Assembly (NCBI GenBank): GCA_003525905.1
Contig: DQIA01000035.1
Span: 1 to 5,444 of the forward strand
Direction: 5' to 3'
DNA: 5,444 nt
DNA from: Clostridiales bacterium
GTDB taxonomy: Bacteria > Bacillota > Clostridia > Oscillospirales > Oscillospiraceae
Under the pieces are notes generated by a model. The model saw only the letters and a list, made by a program, of their open reading frames with translations. It ran no database searches and was not told the DNA's origin. A program made the translations under genes and the position numbers. Shown here in pieces: positions 1 through 5,444 of the stretch (its first letter is position 1; every line of letters begins with the position of its first letter).

Positions 1-79
1 CAGGGTGTCCTTTCGCGTTCAATCACCCGCCGCGGCGGCAGAATTGCAAAATAAAATGCTACAATATTCTATTTTGCAA
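1..79 (-). promoter_or_regulatory. possible promoter and ribosome binding site of a leftward gene starting outside the window
   Basis: Read on the minus strand, the first bases give an AAAGGA Shine-Dalgarno-like site (13 down to 8) followed by 7 nt to the window edge, the right spacing for a start codon just outside. Further upstream on the same strand is a -35-like TTGCAA (79-74), a 17-nt spacer and a weak -10-like TTTTAT (56-51, four of six consensus positions). Together these would make a leftward gene divergent from the DUF2284-uvrB set. The start codon and coding sequence are not in the window, so this stays a suggestion. The alternative is that 1-38 is the tail region of some other gene or plain spacer. 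Confidence 0.3.
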
Positions 80-84
80 TTCTG
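39..84. repeat. AT-rich inverted repeat, 15-bp perfect arms
   Basis: The arms 39-53 and 70-84 are exact reverse complements, separated by 16 nt. The arms are AT-rich and each contains TTGCAA, itself a palindrome. There is no T-run after either side, so it does not read as an intrinsic terminator. It could be an operator, a cruciform-prone spacer, or a remnant of the mobile-element boundary nearby. It overlaps the possible leftward promoter. Confidence 0.6.
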
Positions 85-130
85 GAAGCAGCTTGGCGAA
101 AAAGGCCCGAAGGGACTTTTTTGACAAGCT

Positions 131-220
131 GGGGAGCGGACAGCCGGGCCCGGCGCATTGCTGCCGATCCGAACAGGCTGTCGATAAAACAGGGAAGGCC
201 AAAGGTTTGTCATTGCGAGG
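131..220 (+). repeat. left arm of the element's terminal inverted repeat
   Basis: This arm pairs with 498-587. The outer 24 bp are identical, the middle 53 bp are diverged (about half matching), and the inner 13 bp (TGTCATTGCGAGG, 208-220) are identical again. Conservation at both ends with drift between suggests the ends and the inner repeat are the parts under selection or recently homogenised. Confidence 0.6.
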
Positions 221-247
221 AGGCCGGAGGTCGACGTGGCAATCTCG
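208..247 (+). repeat. short interspersed repeat, copy 1 (forward, variant)
   Basis: A 40-nt unit that starts TGTCATTGCGAGG and ends GTGGCAATCTCG. Its ends match the reverse complement of the two other copies, but its middle differs: a GGCC-GGA-GGTC mini-hairpin instead of the GC-rich hairpin seen in the others. The unit resembles dispersed repeats I recall from gut clostridia, where they are often mistranslated as hypothetical proteins. I cannot confirm copy number elsewhere. Confidence 0.7.
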
Positions 248-300
248 TGCAGGCAATTACGATTTCGCCGACAGCTTTCCCACAATCCGGCCAGGTACTG

Positions 301-339
301 CGAGATTGCCACGGGCGCAAAGCGCCCTCGCAATGACAA
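301..339 (-). repeat. short interspersed repeat, copy 2 (inverted)
   Basis: Identical over 39 bp to 473-511 and inverted relative to 208-247. The unit starts CGAGATTGCCAC and ends CTCGCAATGACAA. Its centre is a perfect hairpin, GGGCGC-AAA-GCGCCC, at 313-327. Outer conserved ends around a variable central stem are typical of palindromic intergenic repeats. Confidence 0.8.
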
Positions 340-392
340 TTCTGGAGGCGTCACGCCACAGAATCCATGTGCCACATGCTGCTGGCCTGCAT

Positions 393-409
393 GGCGCTCA
401 CTGAGCGCC
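393..409. repeat. 17-nt near-perfect palindrome in the element's centre
   Basis: GGCGCTCA-C-TGAGCGCC has 8-bp arms around a single base; as RNA it would fold as a 7-bp stem with a 3-nt loop. It sits near the middle of the repeat element with other small dyads (GGCG-TCA-CGCC at 347-357, CATGT-GCC-ACATG at 366-378), so a transcript of the centre would be highly folded. Confidence 0.5.
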
Positions 410-435
410 GCTACAGACGCAATTGGTGCACACCG

Positions 436-455
436 TTTTAACAGTAGCTTGTACA
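436..455 (+). repeat. 20-bp degenerate direct repeat, copy 1
   Basis: The motif TTTTAACRGTAGCTKGTACA occurs here and at 529-548, with 18 of 20 positions the same. One copy sits before interspersed repeat copy 3 and the other after it, so a larger internal module seems to have been duplicated inside the element. Confidence 0.55.
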
Positions 456-472
456 GACTGCAAGTGCCTTCC

Positions 473-511
473 CGAGATTGCCACGGGCGCAAAGCGCCCT
501 CGCAATGACAA
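473..511 (-). repeat. short interspersed repeat, copy 3 (inverted)
   Basis: A 39-bp exact duplicate of 301-339 in the same orientation, with the same central GGGCGC-AAA-GCGCCC hairpin at 485-499. The 133 nt between the two copies does not repeat and is too long for a CRISPR spacer. Confidence 0.8.
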
Positions 512-587
512 GTCGATAGCTTTTTCCATTTTAACGGTAGCTGGTACAAATCGTTTGTGCTGTGCCGGGCCCGGCTGTCCGCTCCCC
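498..587 (-). repeat. right arm of the element's terminal inverted repeat
   Basis: This is the reverse-complement partner of 131-220, with no insertions or deletions in the hand alignment. It ends in the perfect 24-bp terminus at 564-587. The inside portion overlaps the end of the third interspersed repeat copy. Confidence 0.6.
529..548 (+). repeat. 20-bp degenerate direct repeat, copy 2
   Basis: The second copy of the 20-bp motif at 436-455, differing at two positions. It lies in the diverged middle of the right inverted-repeat arm; its counterpart in the left arm still shows the ATAAAAC/GTTAAAAT similarity. Confidence 0.55.
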
Positions 588-648
588 TACAACGCACGAC
601 CGGAAACTTTCCGCTTGCCGCAGGCCCTACAATATTCGGCCCGAAATG

Positions 649-677
649 TTGCATTTTTCTCCGGAACATGCTAGAAT
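649..677 (+). promoter_or_regulatory. sigma-A-type promoter for the DUF2284-uvrB-rqcP genes
   Basis: The -35 is TTGCAT (649-654), the spacer is exactly 17 nt, and the -10 is TAGAAT (672-677), preceded by TG at 669-670 as an extended -10. Transcription would start near 684, giving a leader of about 27 nt before the ATG at 711. The local sequence is AT-rich against GC-rich surroundings. No full LexA (SOS) box is visible, although uvrB lies downstream. Confidence 0.75.
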
Positions 678-710
678 ATTATGATAATTCCTTGATTGGA
701 GGCGCAGGAT

Positions 711-1250
711 ATGACCTGGGAAGAAATGACATCCATAGCGGCAGAGGAGGGCTTCGCGGCTGCGGTTGTGACCGACACGAAGGACATTCCCTTCGATCCG
801 TCGTTCCGGCCGCTGTGCGCCGAGAATCTCTGCGGCAAATACGGTGTGAATTACAGCTGTCCGCCCGACTGCGGCACGCCGGACGAGATGCGCGCGCGCA
901 TTCAGGCGCACCGCCATGCCCTCGTGCTCCAGACGATCTGGGAGATCGCGGACTACAGCGACAGCAAGGCCATCAAGGCCGCAAAAAAGGAGCACAACGC
1001 CGCAACGCTGCGCCTGCTCGGCCGTCTGCGCCGCGCGGACGTGCCCGGCTTCCCCGTCGGGGCCAGCGGCTGCGCCCTGTGTGAGACGTGCGCCATCGTG
1101 GAACACGAGCCCTGCCGCTATCCGGACCTGTATTATTCCTGCATGTCGGCCTACTGCATCTTCGTGCGCAGGCTCGCGGAGCAATGCGGCATGGACTATG
1201 ACTGCGGGCCGGGCCTGCTGGCCTTTTTCGGCATGTACGTTTTTGACTGA
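711..1250 (+). CDS. DUF2284 family cysteine-rich putative metal-binding protein
   Basis: A 179-residue soluble protein, with no signal peptide or membrane segment visible. I recognise it as the DUF2284 family, annotated as predicted metal-binding; its reaction is unknown. It holds 12 cysteines. An N-terminal cluster has C36-x4-C41-x8-C50-x3-C54, within the typical YGVNYSCPPDCG stretch. A second cluster has C121-x2-C124-x2-C127-x7-C135, followed by C144, C149, C159 and C165. The CxxCxxC plus downstream Cys spacing resembles 4Fe-4S ligands, so an iron-sulfur or zinc role is a reasonable inference. The start is ATG 711, with GGAGG at 698-702 and an 8-nt gap; an in-frame TTG at 696 would overlap that site and is less likely. 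It is 15 nt upstream of uvrB and follows a strong promoter, so it is probably co-transcribed with uvrB. A link to DNA repair is not established. Confidence 0.85.
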   Translation: MTWEEMTSIAAEEGFAAAVVTDTKDIPFDPSFRPLCAENLCGKYGVNYSCPPDCGTPDEMRARIQAHRHALVLQTIWEIADYSDSKAIKAAKKEHNAATLRLLGRLRRADVPGFPVGASGCALCETCAIVEHEPCRYPDLYYSCMSAYCIFVRRLAEQCGMDYDCGPGLLAFFGMYVFD

Positions 1251-1265
1251 GCGAAAGGAGACCCC

Positions 1266-3230
1266 ATGGATTTCAAGCTGCACGCGCCCTACAGCGCCAC
1301 CGGCGATCAGCCGGAGGCCATCCGCAAGCTGACGGAGGGCGTCCGCCTCGGGCTGGACGAGCAGGTGCTGCTCGGCGTGACCGGCTCGGGCAAGACGTTC
1401 ACGATGGCCTCGGTCATTGCAAATCTGAACCGCCCGACGCTCGTGCTGGCGCACAACAAGACGCTTGCGGCTCAGCTGTGCTCGGAATTCCGGGAGTTCT
1501 TCCCGGAAAACGCCGTGGAATATTTCATTTCCTACTACGATTACTATCAGCCGGAGGCCTATATCGCCCACACGGACACCTATATTGAGAAGGACTCCGC
1601 CATCAATGACGAGATCGAGCGCCTGCGCCACAGTGCGACGTCGTCGCTGTTCGAGCGGCGGGACGTCATCGTCGTCTCGTCCGTTTCGTGCATCTACGGT
1701 CTGGGCGACCCCATCGACTATAAAAACATGGTCATCTCACTTCGCACGGGCATGGAAAAGTCCCGCGAGGAGCTGATGCAGAAGCTTGTGGAGATCCGCT
1801 ACGAGCGAAATGACCTGAATTTCACCCGAAACACGTTCCGCGTGCGCGGCGATACCGTGGAGATTTACCCCGTCTACTGGTCCGGCCGGGCCATCCGCGT
1901 GGAGTTCTTCGGCGACGAGATCGACCGCATCTCCGAGATCAACGCCGTCAGCGGCATGCCGGAGCGCGTCATCAGCCATGTGGCCATCTACCCCGCCTCG
2001 CACTACGTCGCCTCGCGGGACAAGCTCAACCGCGCCATCCTCGAGATCGAGCGCGAGATGGAGGAGCGTGAGCGCTGGTTCAAGGAGCACGACAAGCTGC
2101 TTGAGGCCCAGCGCATCCGCCAGCGCACGATGTATGACATCGAGATGCTGCAGGAGATCGGCTTCTGCAGCGGCATCGAAAACTACTCCCGCGTCATTTC
2201 CGGCCGTGCGCCCGGCACGCCGCCCATGACGCTGCTGGATTACTTCCCGAAGGACTTTCTGCTGTTCGTGGATGAGAGCCACGTCACGCTGCCGCAGGTG
2301 CGCGCGATGTACGCGGGCGACCGCTCGCGCAAGGAGAGTCTGGTGGAATACGGCTTCCGCCTGCCGAGCGCGTTCGACAACCGCCCACTGACGTTCCCGG
2401 AATTCGAGGAAAAGGTCCATCAGGCCATCTACGTCTCCGCCACGCCGGGCGAATACGAGCGCAGCCGCGCCGGGCAGATCGCCGAGCAGGTCATCCGTCC
2501 GACGGGCCTGCTGGACCCGAAGGTCGAGGTCCGGCCCATCGACGGGCAGGTCGACGACCTCATCGGCGAATGCAACCGCATCATCGAGCGCAAGGAGCGC
2601 GTGCTCGTCACGACGCTGACAAAGAAAATGGCCGAGGATCTGACGACGTATCTGCAGAATGCCGGCATCCGCGTGCGCTATATGCACTCCGATATCGCAG
2701 CGCTTGAGCGCATGGAGATCCTGCGTGACCTGCGCATGGCAAAATTTGACGTGCTCGTCGGCATCAACCTGCTGCGCGAGGGACTCGACCTGCCGGAGGT
2801 CTCGCTCGTCGCCATTCTGGACGCAGACAAGGAGGGCTTTCTCCGCAGCGAGACGAGTCTCATCCAGACCATCGGCCGCGCCGCTCGCAACGCCGGGGGC
2901 CGCGTCATCATGTATGCCGACAAGATCACGCCCGCCATGCGCGCCGCCATCGACGAAACGGAGCGCCGCCGCGGCATCCAGGACGCCTATAACAAGGCCC
3001 ACGGCATCGTGCCGAAGACCATCGTGAAGGACGTGCGCGAGCTCATCGAGATCACGCAGGCCGAGGGCGAGGCCCAGCGGCGCGACGGCGTGAAGATGAC
3101 GGCCGCCGAGCGTGAGCGCGAGATCGCAAAGCTCGAAAAGGAGATGCGCGCCGCCGCAAAGCAGATGGAATACGAATACGCCGCCGTGCTCCGCGACCGC
3201 ATCATCGAGCTGCGCGGCCAGAAAAGCTGA
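1266..3230 (+). CDS. uvrB: UvrABC excinuclease subunit B
   Basis: The 654-residue UvrB subunit of nucleotide excision repair. In the cytoplasm it receives damaged DNA from UvrA, verifies the lesion with its cryptic helicase, and recruits UvrC for dual incision. The motifs are complete: Walker A GVTGSGKT at 37-44 (Lys43); the Tyr-rich beta-hairpin [14 protein letters not shown] at 86-99, which clamps DNA; the DESH Walker B at 336-339; helicase motif [11 protein letters not shown] at 534-542 with the arginine finger region; and a C-terminal UVR coiled-coil domain at about 613-651, which contacts UvrC and UvrA. The length fits the family (roughly 650-675). The start is ATG 1266 after AAAGGAG with a short spacer. 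It lies 15 nt after the DUF2284 gene and 13 nt before rqcP. uvrA, a common neighbour, is not in the window, and no SOS box is seen near the operon promoter. Confidence 0.98.
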   Translation: MDFKLHAPYSATGDQPEAIRKLTEGVRLGLDEQVLLGVTGSGKTFTMASVIANLNRPTLVLAHNKTLAAQLCSEFREFFPENAVEYFISYYDYYQPEAYIAHTDTYIEKDSAINDEIERLRHSATSSLFERRDVIVVSSVSCIYGLGDPIDYKNMVISLRTGMEKSREELMQKLVEIRYERNDLNFTRNTFRVRGDTVEIYPVYWSGRAIRVEFFGDEIDRISEINAVSGMPERVISHVAIYPASHYVASRDKLNRAILEIEREMEERERWFKEHDKLLEAQRIRQRTMYDIEMLQEIGFCSGIENYSRVISGRAPGTPPMTLLDYFPKDFLLFVDESHVTLPQVRAMYAGDRSRKESLVEYGFRLPSAFDNRPLTFPEFEEKVHQAIYVSATPGEYERSRAGQIAEQVIRPTGLLDPKVEVRPIDGQVDDLIGECNRIIERKERVLVTTLTKKMAEDLTTYLQNAGIRVRYMHSDIAALERMEILRDLRMAKFDVLVGINLLREGLDLPEVSLVAILDADKEGFLRSETSLIQTIGRAARNAGGRVIMYADKITPAMRAAIDETERRRGIQDAYNKAHGIVPKTIVKDVRELIEITQAEGEAQRRDGVKMTAAEREREIAKLEKEMRAAAKQMEYEYAAVLRDRIIELRGQKS

Positions 3231-3243
3231 TTGGGAGGGTCCT

Positions 3244-3489
3244 ATGAGACTGGATAAATTTCTCAAGGTGTCGCGCCTCATCAAGCGCCGCACTGTGGCA
3301 AACGAGGCGTGCGACAACGCGCGCGTGACCGTGAACGGCCGCCCGGCCAAGGCGTCCTATGACGTAAAGCCCGGCGACGTGCTGCGCATCGCCTTCGGCC
3401 AGCGGACGCTTGCCGTGGAGGTGCTGGCCGTGGCCGACGCCGTGCGCAAGGACGACGCGGCCGCCATGTACCGCGAGCTGCCGGAATAA
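3244..3489 (+). CDS. rqcP: ribosome-associated quality control protein RqcP (S4 RNA-binding domain)
   Basis: A small 81-residue protein made almost entirely of an S4 domain. It opens MRLDKFLKVSRLIKRR, closely matching Bacillus YabO/RqcP as I recall it, and continues with the S4 turn VTVNGRPAKASYDVKPGD and a short C-terminal tail ending AAAMYRELPE. RqcP acts with RqcH on split 50S subunits carrying stalled peptidyl-tRNA, assisting C-terminal alanine tailing so that the stuck peptide is degraded. The start is ATG 3244 after GGGAGG (3233-3238). It lies 13 nt after uvrB and is likely translated from the same mRNA. In Bacillus the gene sits among mazG and yabP/yabQ sporulation genes, so this placement after uvrB differs. 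Hsp15-like S4 proteins are an alternative, but size and N-terminus favour RqcP. Confidence 0.9.
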   Translation: MRLDKFLKVSRLIKRRTVANEACDNARVTVNGRPAKASYDVKPGDVLRIAFGQRTLAVEVLAVADAVRKDDAAAMYRELPE

Positions 3490-3501
3490 TTCGGTCCGCA
3501 C

Positions 3502-3530
3502 TGGACATCCGGCAGAATTTCTGTTATGAT
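3502..3530 (+). promoter_or_regulatory. sigma-A-type promoter for argS
   Basis: The -35 is TGGACA (3502-3507, five of six consensus), the spacer is 17 nt, and the -10 is TATGAT (3525-3530, five of six) with TG at 3522-3523 as an extended -10. The start would be near 3537, giving a leader of about 50 nt. That leader is too short for a T-box riboswitch, so tRNA-sensing control of this gene is not indicated here. The promoter begins 12 nt after the rqcP stop. Confidence 0.8.
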
Positions 3531-3586
3531 TGTACATTGTTATCTCAATTATTTTGTTTATCGAAGGATAAGGAGTCTGATCGCCC

Positions 3587-5341
3587 ATGGAAAAGCTGAT
3601 CGACCGGCTGTCCGCCGTTGTGGCGGAGGCGTTTTCCGCCGCCGGATATGACCCGGCCTGCGGCCGCGTGACGGTCTCAAACCGCCCCGATCTGTGCGAA
3701 TTTCAGTGCAACGGCGCCATGCCCGCCGCAAAGCAGCACCACAAAGCCCCGCTCGTCATTGCGCAGGACGTTGTGGACCGCCTGCAGGACGGCAGCGTCT
3801 TTGCCGCAGCCGAGGCCGTAAAGCCCGGCTTTATCAACCTGCGTGTGCAGCCTGCATATCTGGCCGCCCATTTGGAGCAGATGCGCCAGAGCGAGCGCCT
3901 CGGCGTGACCGGTGAGCGCAAGCCCCGCGGCGTCGTGCTCGACTACGGCGGGCCGAACGTGGCAAAGCCCCTGCACATCGGCCACCTGCGTTCCGCCATC
4001 ATCGGCGAGAGCATCAAGCGCATCTACCGCTACTTCGGCGACAATGTCGTCGGCGACATTCATCTGGGCGACTGGGGCCTGCAGATCGGCCTGATCATCG
4101 CCGAGCTGGAGCGCCGCAAGCCGGACCTGCCCTATTTTGACGAGAGCTTCACCGGCCCGTATCCCGAGGAAGCGCCGTTCACGATCTCCGAGCTGGAGGA
4201 GATCTACCCCACGGCCAGCGCCCGCTCGAAGGAGGACGAGCCCTTCGCCGCCCGCGCTCACGAGATCACGTTTGCCGTGCAGCAGCGCCGTCCCGGCTAC
4301 TATGCCCTGTGGCGCCACATCATGCAGGTCTCCGTGGCCGATCTGCGTAAGAACTATGACAATCTGAACGTCAGCTTCGACGTCTGGAAAGGCGAAAGCG
4401 ACGCGCAGCCCTACATTCCCCCGATGCTCGAGAAGCTGAAGGCCGAGGGCGTGCTTGTCGAGAGCGAGGGCGCGCTTGTTGTGCCCGTGGCCGAGGAGGG
4501 CGACCGCAAGGAGCTGCCGCCGTGCATCCTCGTCAAGAGCGACGGCGCGACGCTGTATGCCACGACGGATCTGGCCACCATCGTGCAGCGCATGGAGGAT
4601 TACCATCCGGGCAAGCTGCTGTACCTGACGGACAAGCGCCAGAGCCTGCACTTCGAGCAGGTGTTCCGCACGGCGCGCAAGGGGCATCTCGTTCCGCCGG
4701 AGACGGAGCTGCAGCACATCGGCTTCGGCACGATGAACGGCAAGGACGGCAAGCCCTTCAAGACCCGCGCCGGCGGCGTGATGCGTCTGGAAACGCTCAT
4801 TGCCGACATTGTGACCTATGTCACGGACAAGATCCGCGAGAATCAGACCGTCCCTGAGGACGAGCTGGACGCCACGGCCCGCTGCATCGCCATCGCGGCG
4901 CTGAAATACGGCGACCTGTCGAACCTCGCCACGAAGGACTATATCTTCGATCTCGAGCGCTTTGCCGCATTTGAGGGCAACACCGGTCCCTACCTGCTCT
5001 ACACCATCGTCCGCATCAAGTCCATCCTGAACCGCTGCGGCGGCGAGGGCGACTGGGCCATGGCCCCGGCCGACAGCGAGAGCGCCAAGGCGCTGCAGCT
5101 GGAGCTGGCGCAGATGCCGGACGCCCTGCAGATGGCCTACCGTGACTCCGCACCGAACGTGATCTGCGCCTATGCCTATGAGCTTGCGGGCGCGGTGAAT
5201 CGCTTCTACCATGAGACGCGTATTCTGGCCGAGCCGGACAAGCAGAAGCAGGCGGGCTACCTCGCCCTCATCCGCCTTGCCAGGCGCGCGCTGGAGGAGT
5301 GCATCGATCTGCTGGGCTTCTCCGCCCCGGACCGCATGTGA
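3587..5341 (+). CDS. argS: arginyl-tRNA synthetase (class I)
   Basis: A 584-residue cytoplasmic enzyme that charges tRNA-Arg with arginine using ATP; unlike most synthetases, ArgRS needs the tRNA present to activate the amino acid. Residues 1-90 form the N-terminal additional domain that contacts the tRNA elbow. The Rossmann catalytic domain starts near 114, with the HIGH signature in KPLHIGHLRSA (His130-His133). The KMSKS-equivalent loop reads GKDGKPFKTRAGG at 385-397, the degenerate form normal for many ArgRS. The C-terminal DALR-type anticodon-binding helical domain runs from about 461 (FEGNTGPYLLYTIVRIKSIL) to the end, closing with LLGFSAPDRM. The length is usual for the family and no key motif is missing. 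The start is ATG 3587, with AAGGAG at 3570-3575 and an 11-nt gap, slightly long. It has its own promoter; read-through from rqcP is also possible. Confidence 0.98.
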   Translation: MEKLIDRLSAVVAEAFSAAGYDPACGRVTVSNRPDLCEFQCNGAMPAAKQHHKAPLVIAQDVVDRLQDGSVFAAAEAVKPGFINLRVQPAYLAAHLEQMRQSERLGVTGERKPRGVVLDYGGPNVAKPLHIGHLRSAIIGESIKRIYRYFGDNVVGDIHLGDWGLQIGLIIAELERRKPDLPYFDESFTGPYPEEAPFTISELEEIYPTASARSKEDEPFAARAHEITFAVQQRRPGYYALWRHIMQVSVADLRKNYDNLNVSFDVWKGESDAQPYIPPMLEKLKAEGVLVESEGALVVPVAEEGDRKELPPCILVKSDGATLYATTDLATIVQRMEDYHPGKLLYLTDKRQSLHFEQVFRTARKGHLVPPETELQHIGFGTMNGKDGKPFKTRAGGVMRLETLIADIVTYVTDKIRENQTVPEDELDATARCIAIAALKYGDLSNLATKDYIFDLERFAAFEGNTGPYLLYTIVRIKSILNRCGGEGDWAMAPADSESAKALQLELAQMPDALQMAYRDSAPNVICAYAYELAGAVNRFYHETRILAEPDKQKQAGYLALIRLARRALEECIDLLGFSAPDRM

Positions 5342-5362
5342 AGAATTCAAAAATAAAAATCA

Positions 5363-5391
5363 GGGAGCTGCGGCAATGAACCGCAGCTCCC
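5363..5391 (-). terminator. strong hairpin after argS with its U-rich side on the minus strand
   Basis: GGGAGCTGCGG (5363-5373) and CCGCAGCTCCC (5381-5391) form a perfect 11-bp stem with a 7-nt loop, 21 nt after the argS stop. The rightward side is followed by ATCAGTCTG with no T-run. The leftward side runs into an A-tract (AAAAATAAAAATCA), which on the minus strand reads TGATTTTTATTTTT. As an intrinsic terminator it therefore faces leftward transcription. For argS it may act only as a 3' stabilising stem or a weak terminator. Confidence 0.5.
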
Positions 5392-5400
5392 ATCAGTCTG

Positions 5401-5430
5401 CCGAAAAACCTGCCCAGCCGGAGGTTTCGG
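5401..5430 (+). promoter_or_regulatory. possible leader hairpin overlapping a ribosome binding site
   Basis: CCGAAAAACCT (5401-5411) pairs with AGGTTTCGG (5422-5430), leaving a 2-nt A bulge and a 10-nt loop. The right arm overlaps the first two bases of the GGAGGG site at 5429-5434, so folding could partly mask translation of the next gene. There is no T-run after it, so it is not a terminator. Confidence 0.3.
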
Positions 5431-5444
5431 AGGGAAGAAAAGTG
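5429..5444 (+). CDS. possible ribosome binding site and GTG start of the next rightward gene (cut by the edge)
   Basis: GGAGGG at 5429-5434 is a strong Shine-Dalgarno, followed by a 7-nt A-rich spacer and GTG at 5442-5444, exactly the last bases of the window. This spacing is ideal for initiation, so a rightward gene probably begins here, about 100 nt after argS. No codon beyond the GTG is visible and nothing can be said about the product. An ATG a few bases further on is the alternative start. Confidence 0.4.

Larger units (their letters stand above)
131..587. mobile_element. MITE-like or BIME-like element with terminal inverted repeats, no transposase
   Basis: The two ends, 131-154 and 564-587, are perfect 24-bp inverted copies beginning GGGGAGCGGACAGCC; the inner half of each is a 12-bp palindrome, GCCGGGCCCGGC. 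Aligning position x with 718-x gives a gap-free match of the arms out to 220/498, about 65 of 90 positions by my hand count, so the similarity runs well past the perfect ends. Three copies of a short interspersed repeat lie inside. No credible coding sequence is present; the open frames across it simply read through the repeats. I see no clear target-site duplication at the edges (AAGCT outside left, TACAA outside right). The terminal inverted repeats, small size and lack of genes suggest a non-autonomous transposable element or a composite of palindromic repeats. The choice between these is inference. Confidence 0.6.

Noticed and set aside
27..38. 12-bp palindrome CCGCCGCGGCGG near the left edge
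   Set aside because: Such short GC palindromes are expected by chance in GC-rich DNA, and nothing else supports a site here.
99..122. Terminator-like A-tract, short stem and T-tract
   Set aside because: The stem is only 5 bp and contains a G-A mismatch. The T-run is good, but the hairpin is too weak to call.
301..511. CRISPR array suggested by identical 39-bp repeats
   Set aside because: Only two same-direction copies exist, 133 nt apart, with a third inverted copy. There is no regular spacing and there are no cas genes.
19..669. 216-codon open frame on the minus strand spanning the repeat element, and several shorter plus-strand frames over 93-674
   Set aside because: They read straight through inverted and direct repeats, lack ribosome binding sites, and give low-complexity Arg/Cys/Ser-rich peptides that repeat with the DNA units. 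Such frames are a common source of false hypothetical proteins.
661..680. LexA (SOS) box in the operon promoter
   Set aside because: Only a GAAC half-site is present between the -35 and -10; the required GTTC partner at the right spacing is missing (TAGA instead).
696..710. Upstream TTG start for the DUF2284 gene
   Set aside because: It would place the start inside the GGAGG ribosome binding site that serves the ATG at 711.
1737..3350. Long minus-strand open frame (537 codons) opposite uvrB, with a similar 557-codon frame opposite argS at 3677-5350
   Set aside because: Both lie antisense to canonical conserved genes; long antisense frames are expected from GC-rich third-position bias. Their His/Leu/Ala/Asp-rich products resemble no family I know.
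3531..3586. T-box riboswitch upstream of argS
   Set aside because: The leader is about 50 nt, has no T-box consensus and no terminator/antiterminator pair.

Overview
The window looks like chromosomal DNA from a GC-rich low-GC-lineage Firmicute, most likely a gut clostridium of the Oscillospiraceae type. The basis is strong purine-rich Shine-Dalgarno sites before every gene, AT-rich sigma-A promoters with extended -10 elements set in GC-rich coding DNA, a clostridial-type rqcP, and short interspersed repeats of the kind I associate with that group. The taxonomic call is an inference and cannot be fixed without a search.

Region 1 (1-690) has no credible gene inside it. The left edge carries what may be the ribosome binding site and promoter of a gene read leftwards, just outside the window. 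From 131 to 587 lies a 457-bp element with inverted-repeat ends: the outer 24 bp match perfectly, and the arms can be aligned without gaps for 90 bp. Inside are three copies of a short interspersed repeat: one inverted copy at 208-247, and two copies identical over 39 bp at 301-339 and 473-511. It has no transposase and looks like a MITE-like or BIME-like non-autonomous element. A good promoter follows at 649-677.

Region 2 (711-3489) is a tight rightward gene set, probably one operon: a cysteine-rich DUF2284 protein (711-1250), uvrB (1266-3230) and rqcP (3244-3489), with gaps of 15 and 13 nt. It joins a putative metal- or Fe-S-binding protein of unknown role, the damage-recognition helicase of nucleotide excision repair, and a ribosome quality control factor.

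Region 3 (3490-5341) has its own near-consensus promoter followed by argS, the arginyl-tRNA synthetase. No intrinsic terminator separates rqcP from argS. After argS there is an 11-bp perfect hairpin whose U-rich side faces the minus strand. A second hairpin follows, running into a Shine-Dalgarno and GTG at the right edge that probably start the next rightward gene.

I see no phage, defence, CRISPR or secondary-metabolism system. All complete genes are intact and canonical. The least ordinary part is the repeat element in front of the DUF2284-uvrB-rqcP promoter.
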